Shown one piece after another: positions 20,753-32,861 of a stretch of 64,000 bases of DNA. A program made the position numbers and the translations under genes. Origin of the DNA: Bedellia somnulentella (lineage: Eukaryota; Arthropoda; Insecta; Lepidoptera; Bedelliidae); assembly GCA_963576735.1 (NCBI GenBank), contig OY755170.1, forward strand, positions 11,330,567 through 11,394,566, in the 5' to 3' direction. Position 1 is the first letter of the stretch; the number at the start of each line of letters is the position of its first letter. The notes under the pieces are model-generated. The model was not told where the DNA came from, did no database searches, and saw nothing but the letters and a program-made list of their open reading frames with translations.

Positions 20753-21168
20753 TCACAATGGCACAATACCACTGCACTTACACAGCACTAAGTGAAGTAA
20801 ATAATTTTGACTTCACATCACGCGTTTTTATTTTAAAAAACAATAATTTGTGCCTTAATTACAAAAATAATATTGTAAACGGGTTAAGGCAATATTTAAA
20901 TGAGCACTGAAGCAACATTTTAACAACATTAATCGTAGACTATTTTTATATATTTGGAATTTAACCATCTTTGGCAAAAATTAACAACGCTATGATTTGA
21001 AAATGGCGCCGACTTTGTTCGTTGTCTACGCCCCTTGCGGTGAATTTATATACTCAACAGATCAACCAATGGTACCTTCATTCAATGGGTATAGACCATA
21101 GACAAAAGTAAGATTAACAATGCATTCTTCAAGAGCAGTGCTGTATGTTTTCTAGAGGCACATCAATA

Positions 21169-21358
21169 GAGTTGTTTATTTCATTTCATTTATTTTTGCA
21201 ATCCATAAAGTTGTATACAGCTGTTATATCATTTTACATTAGTGTTTATGGACCCTGTCGGATATAGCAAAATGGAAGAGAGGATAAAACAATTATCTTA
21301 TCAAATCTGTCATTAATAAATATATCCATCATAGTGAGTATTAGAAATGTCAATTCAT
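21169..21358. other. spacer between element X and element E
   Basis: AT-rich, with a TTTATTTCATTTCATTTATT run. No gene seen. Confidence 0.4.
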
Positions 21359-21738
21359 AGTAGGGTAAAGCCACGTAAAGTTTTACATGTAACTCTCGGG
21401 ACAGTAACACAGTAACATACCTGACAAAAAGTAACGCTCGAGACTTATAAAGCTGTATTCTTAATGTTTATTTCAAATTAAACTGTATTTAATGAGCACA
21501 ATTTTATTTTCGTGCAATATTGTGACAAATGTTGAAAAGTGTGTGTCGGACCTGGCTAAATAAAAATAAAACTACACATTTTAGGAAACATAGGAATTTT
21601 CATTTGTATTTAGAATATGTAAAGAAGAGAAATTAGTAACCTCCATGGCGTCATAAAATCAAACATACATTAGCTATAAATCAAAATAAGTCTTATCACA
21701 TGCCTCGTCCTTTAAAAAGTGTTCTTTGGTGCTCAATA

Positions 21739-22150
21739 TTAATTGTACTTTTTTACAACATAAGTAGTTAGGACTAAATCTATGTCCAGTTTACGCGGTT
21801 TGATCAATTTAAGAGGACTTTTTATACGAGTTTTCAAAAAATATATATTGTAATATGTGATTGTATTGACATATGTAATGTCTTTAATGGAACCTACATA
21901 GAACTTCCATGTTCTTTTTTCATAGTATTTAACAATCACACTATCGCCTTATTACAACTCGAATTCGTCATCTACCGTTTTATTCTTCTTTCTCTAATAT
22001 TTTGTCATATTTTTCAGTTTTTTCAACATTTTCTCCCATTTTGTTGTATTTTTAAGTTTTTCTAATACTTCAACTATTTTGTCAGATTGTTTTTCGTCAT
22101 ATTCCGCAGTTTTCTTCGTCTTCTTATTTAAGTTCTTTATATTTTCTGCC
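21739..22150 (-). pseudogene. C-terminal remnant of element E transposase
   Basis: The minus strand reads a lysine-rich stretch (EVLEKLKNTTKWEKML), then DSVIVKYYEKRTWKFYVGSI, then YYNIYFLKTRIKSPLKLI and ending VVKKYN. The order KYY..KTWKFYVGSI, FLK, aspartate-rich tail parallels the end of the element D transposase (YYYVGQI, then DDMVFL...SIIPEP). The catalytic part upstream is absent, lost before or with the LINE insertions. Confidence 0.5.
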
Positions 22151-22497
22151 TTTATGTGGAATCAGCCTAAGGTAACGCTCGGTAACCTCTCGCAGTAACG
22201 TTAGGCAACTCTCGCAGTAACGCTTGGTAACTCTCAGGACCGAAAATGTGTGCGGTTCGTACCTAAAATCGTGATAGTTGTAAATTAATCCAATGCAGCA
22301 TCACCACAATTTACGGCCTAATCACATCAATACGAATGTATCATTGAGAAACTCGCAAGAAATTATGCACATTTAACATCAAAATTAGTAAATAAAGTCA
22401 ATGAACTTACCAGGACACTTTGATCGTCACACGTAAAATGACAATTTTTGGCGTTCAATTGTTTGTTGTTTTTTAAATTATTATTTATAATAATAAT

Positions 22498-23806
22498 ATT
22501 GAGGGCACTCTCCGAGGCTGAAACATACCGGTATCTGGGCATGTCACAAACCATCGGTGTGAAGGTGGCAGACATGAAACAGGGTGTTTGCGAGGAGTTT
22601 TGTGAACACGTGAAGTGTGCTTAATAGCTACTTGTCAGGCGTTAATAAGATCCGAGCCATTAACTCCTGGGTCATGCCTGTACTGATGTACACATTTGGC
22701 GTGCTCAGATGGACTCAGACCGAACTCGACGCTCTGGACAGACGAGTCCGCACGATGATGACCTCTCATCGAATGCATCATCCGAGGTCGTCGGTTATGA
22801 GATTGTATATCCCGCGGAAGTGTGGTGGTCGAGGCCTCTTGAGTGCCAAAACCATGCACAACCGCGAGGTATGCAACCTCAGAAACTATTTTTTGACGAT
22901 GACGAATGATAGTATTCGGGGAGAGGTGGTCGCTAGTGATAAAGGACTGACTCCCTTATCGTTGGCCTCACAAGATTGGCGAACCCCGGAGGTACTTAGC
23001 ACCTCTGATCGGGAGTCCGTATGGAAAGAGAAGGAGCTGCATGGGAGGTTTTACAAGGTACTTCACGAACCTTTCGTGGACCGTAAAGCCTCCCTGCATT
23101 GGCTGCGTTTCGGGGACCTCTTTGGGGAAACCGAAGGTTTTGTCTGTGCAATACAAGACCAGGTTATCAAGACGCGGAACTATCGGAAATACATCCTAAA
23201 GGACGGTACCACAGACGTTTGTCGAGCATGTGGCCGTCCCGGAGAGTCACTTAGGCATGTTATTTCCGGTTGTTCGGCTCTTGCTAACACTGAGTACTTG
23301 CACAGACACAACCAAGCAGCCAAAATCCTGCATCAGGAGCTCGCTCTAAAATACGGACTCTTGCAACAGAGGCTGCCGTATTACAAGTATCTGCCGGAGC
23401 CAATCCTAGAAAACGACCGTGCCAAAATCTATTGGGACCGATCCGTTATCACGGACAGGACTATTCTAGCGAATAAGCCTGATATCGTGGTATGGTATCG
23501 GTCGCTGTCGAGGGTATTTCTAGTGGATGTCACTATCCCTCATGACGAGGGTCTCGTGAAAGCCGAAACCGAGAAGCGTCGGAAATATCTCGATCTGGCT
23601 CACGAGATCACCGACATGTGGGGTGTGACTTCGACAGAAATAATCCCAATTGTTTTGTCCGCGAACGGGTTAATTCCAACCAGCCTCGCGACCAACTTGA
23701 GGCGGTTGGATTTCTGTGGCGTGTCGGTTCCAGCACAAATGCAGAAAGCGGTGCTGCTCGATACGGCTCGGATCGTCCGTCGGTTCTTGAACCTGACTCC
23801 CTGACC
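22498..23806 (+). pseudogene. R4-clade (Dong-like) LINE, C-terminal half with restriction-like endonuclease
   Basis: 5'-truncated. It starts in the reverse transcriptase tail (EAETYRYLGMSQTIGVKVAD), has a stop pair and frameshift near 22622, then one open frame to 23804. That frame carries a thumb/linker region, a CCHC motif (CRACGRPGESLRHVISGC), LANTEYLHRHNQAAK, and the restriction-like endonuclease core KPDIVVWYRS...VFLVDVTIPHD with downstream KYLDLAHEI. The nuclease nicks the target for primed reverse transcription. Both flanks are TAA-rich (TTATAATAATAATATT before, AATAATAATAATAATTT after), which matches the known target preference of Dong. R2/NeSL-type alternatives share this nuclease. 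Confidence 0.75.
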
Positions 23807-24129
23807 CCGACCGACTGTTCTTTTGTCGGGGAGTACCGCCTCTCCCATTTCAAATTTATATTTTCTTTTTCGGCCATGGAAGAGGCGAGGAACTAAAAGT
23901 AATGCCAAAATAATAATAATAATTTATTTATTTCAGATAACAATGGATCCATTTGTATTAGTAACACTTAAGAGCTATATTAGTATTAAAAATTAAAATG
24001 AAATTTAATTAACAATTACATCCAATTAAAATAAAATAAAATAAATTACGATTTAAATCAAAACAAAATAAAAATAAATTACAATATAGATCACTTTAAA
24101 AATTAAATTAAATCAATCCTAAAACTCAA

Positions 24130-26995
24130 TTAATGATAAAATAAGTTTCTATAAATTTGCCCCTCATTCCCCCGAACCAATACATTGGAGAGATGACGAA
24201 AGATTGGCGAGTCGTACCTTCCAGCGATGGTTTTCAGAATGGAGTTAGAGCTAGCCCGAACTCTGCAGAGCAATGACGCTGCCTTTTTGCGCATTATCGC
24301 GTAAAAGTCATCAGTGCGCGCCGCGGCAAACATGCCAGATGCGCTGCAGAATCGAGGCAGCCCCAACAACATTCTGAATCCATTATTGTACTGAACGCGT
24401 AGAGCGTTGACAGCCTTTTGTGTAAAGCTGGCCCACAGGCTGCACGTGTAGAAGACTTGACAGTAAGATTTAAACAGTGTTATTTTAACAGACTGACTAC
24501 AACGCGCAAACCTGCGTACCAGCATATTACACCTGACTGCCATCGCCCTACGTTCCCTCTCTATATCTGCATGGTCCTTAAGGTCGTCGGTAATAAAGTG
24601 TCCTAGATATTTAAATTGGTACACTCGCTTAAGCTCAACACCATTTAATTTAATTGTTGGAACATGATCAGGAATCTTTCCACCGACAGCCCTAAAGACC
24701 ATGTACTCGCTCTTCTTATGATTATACGCCAAACCGTGCTTCAGAGCGTACTCTTCACACATATGAAGCAGATCATTCAGAGCTCTGACTGATGGTGTCA
24801 GCAAGACCATATCGTCAGCGTAACTGATGTTATTTATAGTAACATCATCCACGCGACATCCGATGCGCCTGCTGCTGAGCCCAACGATCAGGTCATTTAT
24901 ATACAGGTTAAACAGTTTGGGGGACGTAAGTCCACCTTGTCTTACTCCACACCCCAGCCTGAAAGACTCAGAAACTTTATTGTCCCACCTAACCCGGTTA
25001 TCTTGATTTCCATACCAAAACTGGAAAATGCATAACAGTTCCGCCGGCACATCCCTCCCCCGCAGCTTGTCCCAAAGTACATCGTAGGACACAGTGTCGA
25101 ACGCTCGTGATAGGTCTAGGAAACACGCATACACGGGCGTCCTACGCTGCGTGTAATATTGTACTGTGTGCTTCAGGCTCAGTATAGCACTCTCAGTTGA
25201 TAGACCCCGGCGGAACCCAAACTGTGCATCATGGAGGTGGAGATATTTATCAAGAAGGGATTCTAGAAGTCCGTCAAGCACCTTCGCCAGGACTGTAGCC
25301 AAGGATATAGGACGATAATTGTTCTTATCAGTTACGTCCCCCGTTCTGTTTTTTATAATGGGAACGACAATTGTTTGCATGAGCGCAGTAGGTAGATAAG
25401 AATGTCTCATGCATAGGGTATAGAACATGGCTAGTACTCGGTGCAGGTGGACTCCGGCATGCTGCAGGTGTTCAATGCTCAGCCCATCGTGACCCGGAGA
25501 TTTACCACGCGTCATTGTTCGAATAATATTCGCGACTTGTTTCGCAGAGAAAGTAATTAGATCCGAATCACTACAGGCCCTCACATCAACCGACTGTTTG
25601 GACCGTCCCAAAGGAGGATCCACTTTAAAGTGCTCTAAAAACATGTTTGCAATTGATACAGGCTCATTAGCACCCCCCACGCTCACAGGCAGGCTCGGTT
25701 TTAGACTTAACTTGTTCGTCTCTTTCCAAAACCTACTAAAATTGTTAGCTGCGCGATGTGAAGTTATTATGTCTAGCTTTATCTGCTCCTGGTGTTTTTG
25801 ACACCATAAAAGACGACTTTTAAATATTTTTCGTGAGGTACACATTAAATCATATATACGACCGGTTTTAGGCGAACCATGCCAGAGCCATGAATTATAA
25901 TTTAGCCTAGCCTGCCAGTGCGCGTCTCTAACATGCCGGTTCCACCCTACTACCCTAGTCCTTTTATTTTTATCTACATTAACAACTCTCTCGTTATGTG
26001 TTTGAACAGCAGATTCCGACAAGATAGTTATTATATCCTTATACAATTTATCAAGAACTAGCCTATGATCCTGATTGTTACAGTGTTTGTCCGCACACTT
26101 GGTAAATTCCTGCGGAAAATCAATCAGCCTCAATTCACTGTTTCAAAAATTATGAAAGCTATCAATTTGCTCCTTATCCCTAAAACCCCAAATGACTTTA
26201 TTACTATGCGAATGACCTATAGTTACTTTTGTTACTTTTGGTTTAATTACATTCAGTAAGCAATTTACAAAAATAGGTAGGTGGTCAGAAACAAACAAAT
26301 CATAGGTTACAGCAATACTAGTAATAGTAGTCCTTGCTGCCTGCGTGACGACACAGTGATCCAGCCAGCGTCGGCAGCCGTGTATCTCACATACGTGTAC
26401 GTATCAGCCGGTAAAAGTTCCATATCCGCACACTGCCATTGTTGATCCGCACAAAAGTCTAATAGTTCATTAGAGAAGGGCTCACCAGGATGAGCATTTA
26501 AGTCACCTAGTACAAAGACAGCTTCCACATCACTATTTGCAACAATCGCACTAATCTCACTTAAGCAGTCCGTATATTCAGGAAGGTTCTCAGTAGTATC
26601 GGTGGGCATATACACACTGAATATCATCATACACTTATTTTCATTTAAAGACACCTTAATAGCTGTCAACCGCACACTGTCGCACTTTACAACTGAAATC
26701 GACTGAAATACACCCTTACGCCACAGTATGGCCACCCCACCATAAGGCCGCCCTCGAAGAATTCCGACAGATGTATCAACGGCCGACTTCCCGGTGTAAT
26801 CGAAGTCACTATGTATTGAACCCAGGAATGGAACATCATCCGGAAGTAACCACAACTCCTGCAATGCAATTATGTCCGCCGCGTGGCACAATGATCTTAT
26901 GTCATCGATCGATCGTTTCACTGATTTACAATTATAGCTAGCCATTGTACATTTATAATCAATTTGACCCATAATTATATTACGTAGTAGTTTTA
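24130..26995 (-). pseudogene. LINE ORF2: endonuclease and reverse transcriptase
   Basis: The AP endonuclease comes first (YNCKSVKRSIDDIRSLCHAA, IALQELWLLPDD, VLGDLNAHPGEP). A frameshift near 26365 follows, then VSDHLPIFVNCL. An in-frame TGA near 26145 separates it from the long open reverse transcriptase frame: NNYRPISLATVLAKVLDGLL, AQFGFRRGLSTESAI, YACFLDLSRAFDTVSYDVLW, GVRQGGLTSPKLFNLYINDL, YADDMVLL and YQFKYLGHFI. The RT catalytic YADD is intact. The ORF nicks target DNA and copies the element RNA; two lesions make this copy inactive. Confidence 0.88.
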
Positions 26996-27732
26996 AGCTC
27001 ATTTTCGCCTGTTTTCTTTATATATTTATCATATACAAAGCGCCTGTATCTAATTCCCAAAGGCCAAAATGATTCATCTAAAAATAGACTAAGCTGGTGC
27101 TGTGACACATATAACTTATAAGAGTTATATCTTTTTTCAGTCTGCCTATTTATTTTGTATAGTGTTACTTCTGTCTGAGTTTTTTCTTTAATGTAGCTAG
27201 TTATATCATGTTCCGTTGTTTCCTTGGACACTTTTGATATGTAAATTGGTACCATGGTTACGGAAGCTCTAAACTTCTCGCTCCGACTTATATCCGCTTT
27301 TCCCATACGATTAGCATTCTGCACATTTTTTCGCTTCTTTCTAGGAATTGACACCGTCCATTGTCTTTGGTCCCCTACTAAAAGTCTCGATCTCGACTCG
27401 CCACTAACGCTCGCGCCGTTGTTACTCGCTGTGACAGTTGCCACCACCGCCGCCGGCGCCGCTGGGACCCTCTCATTCGAGTTCCGTCCCATGTTGCTAT
27501 CGAGATTTGTATCCATAGTACGGTTACTTTTACTGCAGCTATGCGAGAGTGAGACAGAACCATTCGTAGTTTTGTTAGGTGAGAGTGGGATGTCTATCTT
27601 TTCACAACTTCTCATATTCTTTTCAACCTCGGTGATGATGTTTTTGTCACTTATAAATTGCTCAGCTGATTGTGGGGAGGTAGTTGTCGTTATCATGTTT
27701 ATTGGTTTGTGCCTACCCTCATTGAGAAAAGA
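26980..27732 (-). pseudogene. LINE ORF1, 3' portion (split from its 5' part at 32862-33051)
   Basis: Low-complexity Ser/Thr/Asn-rich N-terminal region (MITTTTSPQSAEQF), a KKRKNVQNANRMGK basic patch, then a small folded domain: VPIYISKVSKETTEHDITSY, KEKTQTEVTLYKI, YNSYKLYVSQHQLSLFLDES, FWPLGIRYRRFV. This RRM-like fold is usual for CR1/Jockey-group ORF1. It ends four residues past ELK, overlapping the start of ORF2. The 5' part lies beyond element A, where upstream stops near 32995-33005 interrupt the frame. Confidence 0.7.
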
Positions 27733-28160
27733 CGGCTGTGTTAAACTAAAAACAAGTAAGTCGTTTTTTGCAAATTTTACAGGAGAGCGAAAAAACATTT
27801 TTTTTCTTGATATTAGAATATCTCCTAAAGTAATTGTCGGATCGTGATAATTTTTGGGTATGTCCGAAGTGATATAGTTTCCTAATGAAAATCAGTAATT
27901 TTATGACCCTGACCTTTACAATAATGCCAATGCAGAAGAAAAATGTTTTTAGCATAGCCTTACCCTAATTTTTTAGTGAGAATTACTAAGCTAAAATCAA
28001 GTAAACAACTTACTTGACTAATCATTATGTTCTTGAAAAAGCTAAAATCATGTAAGTTGCAACATACTTGATTTTAGCTTTGACACGCTGTTGCCTCTTT
28101 TGGAGTGTTCCTTTCTAATAACGTTGATTAAATCAAGTATCATTATTATACCAACTTATG

Positions 28161-28821
28161 GGGTGTGTCCATCAGGATCCCCCAGTTCAATCCCCTAGGG
28201 GATCCTAGTGAACTTGTTAGTTCATCAGGATCCCCTTAAAAAAATAATCAACAATTAGGTCTAGTTCACAGCACTTCTCAAAATTACATTTTTATCTTTT
28301 TATCTTAATATGTCTAAAAACTGTCCAACCGTTATCTCTGAATTGTGCTACAGCTGCCAAATTACTTAAAGTCGCGTTTACGCGGCACATTTAAATGTTG
28401 CATGTTCTTTTTCGATTTATTAATAAAATAGCTAAAATGAAGACAGAAAAATATTTTTTAGGGCTCCTTATAAACAAATTAACACCGTAAGATAGTTTTC
28501 AAAAATTAGTCAAATAGCCTATTATTGGTCCGATGCCTCTCACTGTATACCAACCACATTTATTTCACTTCATTAACAAGTCATTTTATTTCCAGCTAAT
28601 TACATTAGCAATAAGGTCAGTAAAGTTGATCAGTAAAAATGTTACGTAAAAACCCTAGCAAATGCTAGCTAGAGTATACCTACTTAGACTTATTCAATGA
28701 AACAAGGCAATGTATATGAAAGCACCTTTACTTTGATTTAATTTGAGGGGATCCTGATGAACCAACAAGTTCACTAGGATCCCCTAGGGGATTGAACTGG
28801 GGGATCCTGATGGACACACCC
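28161..28821. mobile_element. 661-bp foldback MITE with 8-bp target duplication (hAT-type, tentative)
   Basis: Inverted ends GGGTGTGTCCATCAGGATCC at 28161 and the complement ending at 28821, flanked by AACTTATG (28153-28160 and 28822-28829). Inverted similarity continues for about 80 bp and is built from alternating GGATCC-containing phrases (CATCAGGATCCCC, AGGGGATCCTAGTGAAC). AT-rich interior without coding. Eight-bp duplications are typical of hAT and P-like elements, but the GGGTGT end is not the usual hAT CAGGG. Confidence 0.8.
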
Positions 28822-29030
28822 AACTTATGGCCCTCCACGCTCTGTTTATTTGCATAAGCCTCCTGAAATATATGGTGTACAACCTACCCAAAAGGCTTAT
28901 TTTGTTCAGGGACCAAAGACAGATCAGGCACAGGACTAACGGCTTAAGGCGCCCTTCAAAGCACGTCGAGTTTCATTGATCAGTATAATAAAAGTCCATG
29001 TGCATGTGCAATTGAAAGCTGTGTAGTGTC

Positions 29031-29262
29031 AGCTTAGAATAGCACTACCCCATTTCTTCCGGTGGGTGTACGTAAGAGGCGACTTACGGTATAAGGGCTG
29101 TTAAAGGTTTTTTGGGCGATGCGGTTGGGCACCCATCACCAACAACCTTTATTTCACCATCTTTTCCCCATTCAATTTCCAAAAGTGGCTGAGGAATTTC
29201 TAATTCCTTAGCTCTGGTTACCCCGTCCAGGGATTTACAGCCGTGAGTATATGTATGTATGT
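29031..29262 (+). repeat. SINE-like repeat, full length (copy 5)
   Basis: The best preserved copy: AGCTTAGAATAGCACTACCC, GGTGGGTGTACGTAAGAGGC, CACCCATCACCAACAACC, CAAAAGTGGCTGAGGAATTT, TTACAGCCGTGAGTATATG and an ATGTATGTATG tail. It lies inside element A. Confidence 0.75.
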
Positions 29263-29479
29263 AAAATTCCATCACCATCATGGATCCGTTTTATGAAGCA
29301 ACATTTGATCACTTTTGTATAGAATCGGTTGCAAATGTTACCAGATTTTTATTCATAAATAATAGCTAGTCGTTTGGTAAAACGGTAGTTTCATAATCTA
29401 TAGTAGGGTATGTAAATAACAAACTCAATTTTAAGTAAAAAACATTTAAAGTAATAAAAATACAGTTTAAAACCTATGT

Positions 29480-32090
29480 CTAGTCACTGCTGCTAATTAA
29501 GTCAACTGAATTATCATTTTCTGGTAAAACTTGCCAAAACAGTCTTCTATTAGTTGGCATCAACTGCACAAGTTTTAATAAAATCTCTTTCTTCTTGGAT
29601 GAACGAATACCTCTAACTTTTTCTATTTTTTTGGTAGTTTATTTATTTTAAACCGTGCTTGAAGAAAATCCAGGTTACTGTAGCAATCACTGAAAGTTTT
29701 CTTGTATTGCAATATTCTTTTATTCTTTTCAAATTTAACCTCAACAAGATCTGCTAATATCATAGGAAGCATTCGTACTTTCTTATTTTTTTCCCAACAA
29801 TATTTGTCTTCAGGTGTCACTTCAATAACTTGGTTTTGATTACGACTTGTTTGTAGGCAATTTATGTAGTCTTTGAAGTCATAAATATTTTTGACCCTTT
29901 TAAAGTTTTTCTCTATGTTTCCATGAACACCATCTGCACTCATGTGGGTATGACCTTTAGTCAAATACTTAATAGTTATGGATTCTATGTCATGACTATT
30001 CACAATCATAACAAGTGCTGTGAACAGGATCCAATTTTTGTTTTGGGCACAGCAATTGTCGGTCCAAAATACAAAATGTTTGATATCTCTCTCACTTAAA
30101 ATGAACTTGTAGATGGCATCAACTATATCTTTCCCATCCCTTCCTCCAGTTGCTTCATTCCACACTAAACATTTAGAGCCTTCTTTGCTATTTTTACTCA
30201 AACCACAAAATGTCAAATTAAAGCTTATCATCCTATTTGTAAAAAAACAATCTTTAACTTCTGGCATCATTGGTAGCAGAACAGATTTTTGTAGATCCAT
30301 TGAATAAATTTTTTCATTAGACTGACGCTCTTTTTCAGCATCATACTTATATGAATCAGTAGCTTGTTTGGCTTTATACTGGTGACATATTTTTAGACAT
30401 AACAACTGCAATCTAGGTACTGTATCTTATTTTATGCTTTCAGCTATTTTAGTCTCAAAAGATAAACAGTCAAAACATTTGTCATTTTGTGGTCTGTGCA
30501 ATGAAATATTGTTTTCTTTTAAAAATCTTCTTATTATTTCTTTACAACATTTGAAATAAGGGTGCATTTGTTGGAAGTCTTTGTACAATTTTTCAAGTGT
30601 TATGTCTTGTGCTAAGTACTTCACATTTGGAGCATTGTGTCTACGGTAGTGGGCAGTATAAGGTTTGTACAAATTAACAAAATGATCAATTATTGTGCAG
30701 TCTATCCTTGGTTTTTGGTGGGTACCTCTTTTATCTGACAAAGACACTGTTGTGTCCCTTTCCGTAAGTTTTTTTGAAATAGTGGTGATTATTGAATCAT
30801 TTTTATAGCCATAAGTATTAAGAAAAAAGGTCTTGCACACTTGTTTTATTGTACCATTATCATGTGGTAGGAAATAAGCTCTGCTATTATTTTTCAAGTA
30901 CCCTGTATCTGTTTGATTACGTTTTGACTGTATAGGAAGCAGGGTAACATATCTAGCTAACCATTTTATTTGTTGATTATGAGTTAGATTCCAATAATTA
31001 GTCCATAATTCAGATCTCTTAGAGATATCAAAATTTTCACATTGCCTATGACATTTAAAACCACAATGGTCCGATATCATAGGATGTTTTTCCCTATTTC
31101 TTGTTAATCTTTGGTCTAAAGTATATTTAGGAAATTTAGTATGCTCTTTACGATGGTTTTTCTTTGTTTCTATAATGTTAATAGGTTTTATGGTTGGACT
31201 TTCTATGGCAGTGCTAGTCACAGTTCTGTTTGAAGTATGGTTTGAATGATCTGCATGTTGAGAGACAATCACAGGGTCAGGTCTGAGTGTACTTTTAAAG
31301 GCAAGGTCTGTCTGCTGAATATTATTGTTACTTACATTATCAGTTGAAAAGTAGGAAAAAAAAACTGAATTATTGTCTGGTTCTGAAGTACAAGGTGATT
31401 CACAAATAGTTATTCCTGGTCTAACTGAGCCATTTTCTGTATCAAAGCTACTTTTTCCTGTAGTTCTAGAATCATACTTAATCTGTTTGAATGGAGAATG
31501 CAATTCTGTATAATGAACTTCTTGGCTATTTTCAATGTATGAGTGTTCATCATTGAAATCAGTGATTTTACAAGCTATATTACTTCTGGAGAATGTAGTT
31601 TGGTATGAATCTTCAAAGAAATCAACATCTAAATCGAGAAATGAAGGTCTGGGTAAGGTCGAACTGAACCCTAAATCTTCTGGTTGTAATAGAGTCTCTT
31701 GTTGGGGAATAATTCCAGGATATATCACATTATTTGTATTTTCGAGCAAGTTAGATGTGGTGCTGAAAAGAAAACAAGCCATGCATAAATCAACACCCAG
31801 CACCCATTATCATATCAAAAAGCAAACGCAAAGGTATTACTTGACAGTAAGAAAATAAAAAGCTCAATTGTTCAGAGAAACAAAAGGTATTAATTAAAAG
31901 ACAATGCACAACTCATCAATCAACGAATAGAGATTTTAGCATTAAGTCGAGCAATCAATATAATATAATTCTATCTCATGCTATTTCACATACACTAAAA
32001 AAGGAACTTCACGAAAGTTTAGAAAGCCACAACAGGGTTCACTACTTACTTCTCCAAGGCTAGATCAACAAGCAGTCGTCCTCTCTTCAT
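29480..32090 (-). pseudogene. spliced Sola-like (DUF7869-type) transposase of element A, two lesions
   Basis: Exon 1 32090-32050 (MKRGRLLVDLALE, donor GTAAGT at 32049), exon 2 from 31762 (acceptor TTTTCAG, phase matches). N-terminal Ser/Thr/Asn-rich region, then CHRQCENFDISKRSELW, VCKTFFLNTYGYK, HYRRHNAPNVKYL and a CFDCLSF pair. One in-frame TAA (30427-30429) precedes the catalytic part: SMDLQKSVLLPMMPEVK (first Asp), FWTDNCCAQNKNW (second Asp), YLTKGHTHMSADGVHGNIE (third acidic site). A one-base slip in an A-run near 29630 shifts the last 45 codons (RGIRSSKKKEILLKLVQ, stop TAG at 29480), which match the C-terminus of element C's gene. About 726 residues before the slip. It probably cuts and pastes elements with 4-bp duplications. 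Confidence 0.78.
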
Positions 32091-32523
32091 ATTATAAAGT
32101 GTGTTTATTTAAACTTTATGAAATAACTTAATTAAAATAACCACATTATAATCTCATGATTAACTAAATAACACTTCCAATTCAGTTTTGCAAATGTAAA
32201 GTTTGTTTGCATTGTAAACAAAACGACAGTTTCATTCGCGCGCGAGAATCAAACGTCAAAAAAACGTTTCGTTTTGGCATAATATAATAAACATGTCAAA
32301 CAAACTTAAGTATGATGTAAATTGACAAAAATTAACTACTTATTTATTTAAAAAAATATAAAATTATAAATGTTTTAAATCAAATATTTTAGTAAATTAC
32401 CAAGGTAACTAATTTTAAGTGTAAAATGATACCTCTAAAAAACAGTTCTTGCGTAAACTAAACGTTGATTGGTTTTTTTGGAAGATACTTGATTTGATGT
32501 AACTAGATTACGCAACTGAGAAA
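32090..32523. other. 5' flank of the element A transposase
   Basis: AT-rich region upstream of exon 1, with a GC patch TTCGCGCGCGAGAATCAAACG near 32236 that may mark the promoter. No coding. Confidence 0.4.
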
Positions 32524-32861
32524 ACTAAGCTAAATTCAAGCATCTGTTAATTCGAACGTTGCTTATATGGTCATTTAAAAGCAAAAAACAAGTAAGTCGC
32601 TCCGCCAAATCATAAAACAAGTATGTTCCATTTATGATACTTGTTTTTAACTTTGAGACGTGAAGATAATTGCTTTTAGCCTGGTTTTTTTTGTCTTTTT
32701 TGAGATACTTGGAAACTTCTTTTATCAATAGCGCCTTAAATAAGAAGATATTTTGAGTTTTAATAATGTAGAAATAAGGGTCTTTCTATGACGAATCCAA
32801 CGGTGTAAAAAAAAGCAAACGCTCAAAAATCGACATACTTGTTTTTAGCTTAGAGCAGCCG

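Larger units (their letters stand above)
17755..21166. mobile_element. DNA transposon X with ~40-bp terminal inverted repeats
   Basis: Left end TTGATGTGCCTCTAG then AAAACATACAGCACTGCTCTTGAAG at 17755; the right end at 21127-21166 is its reverse complement. Both are bounded by TA (17753-17754, 21167-21168). The 243-bp MITE at 13274 shares the inner 28 bp of the repeat and the right subterminal 170 bp. No recognisable transposase survives. The interior holds a CCAAT-rich GC patch, a 53-bp minisatellite and a small frame-broken coding patch near 20.6 kb. The superfamily is unknown; a TA duplication would fit Tc1/mariner, but the repeats do not resemble those I know. Confidence 0.75.
27733..32861. 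mobile_element. Sola-like element A, nearly complete
   Basis: Inverted ends: CGGCTGTGTTAAACTAAAAA then CAAGTAAGTCG at 27733, and at the right CGACATACTTG then TTTTTAGCTTAGAGCAGCCG ending 32861. Identical 4-bp flanks AAGA (27729-27732, 32862-32865). The motif AAGCTAAAAWCAAGTA recurs subterminally on both sides (27989, 28048, inverted 28066; 32524, 32583, inverted 32637 and 32833). Inside: a spliced transposase gene with two lesions, an 8-bp-duplication MITE and a SINE. The 4-bp duplication is what Sola elements produce. Confidence 0.85.

Noticed and set aside
27254..27847. Plus-strand 197-codon ORF as a gene
   Set aside because: Antisense of LINE ORF1, crossing the left end of element A.
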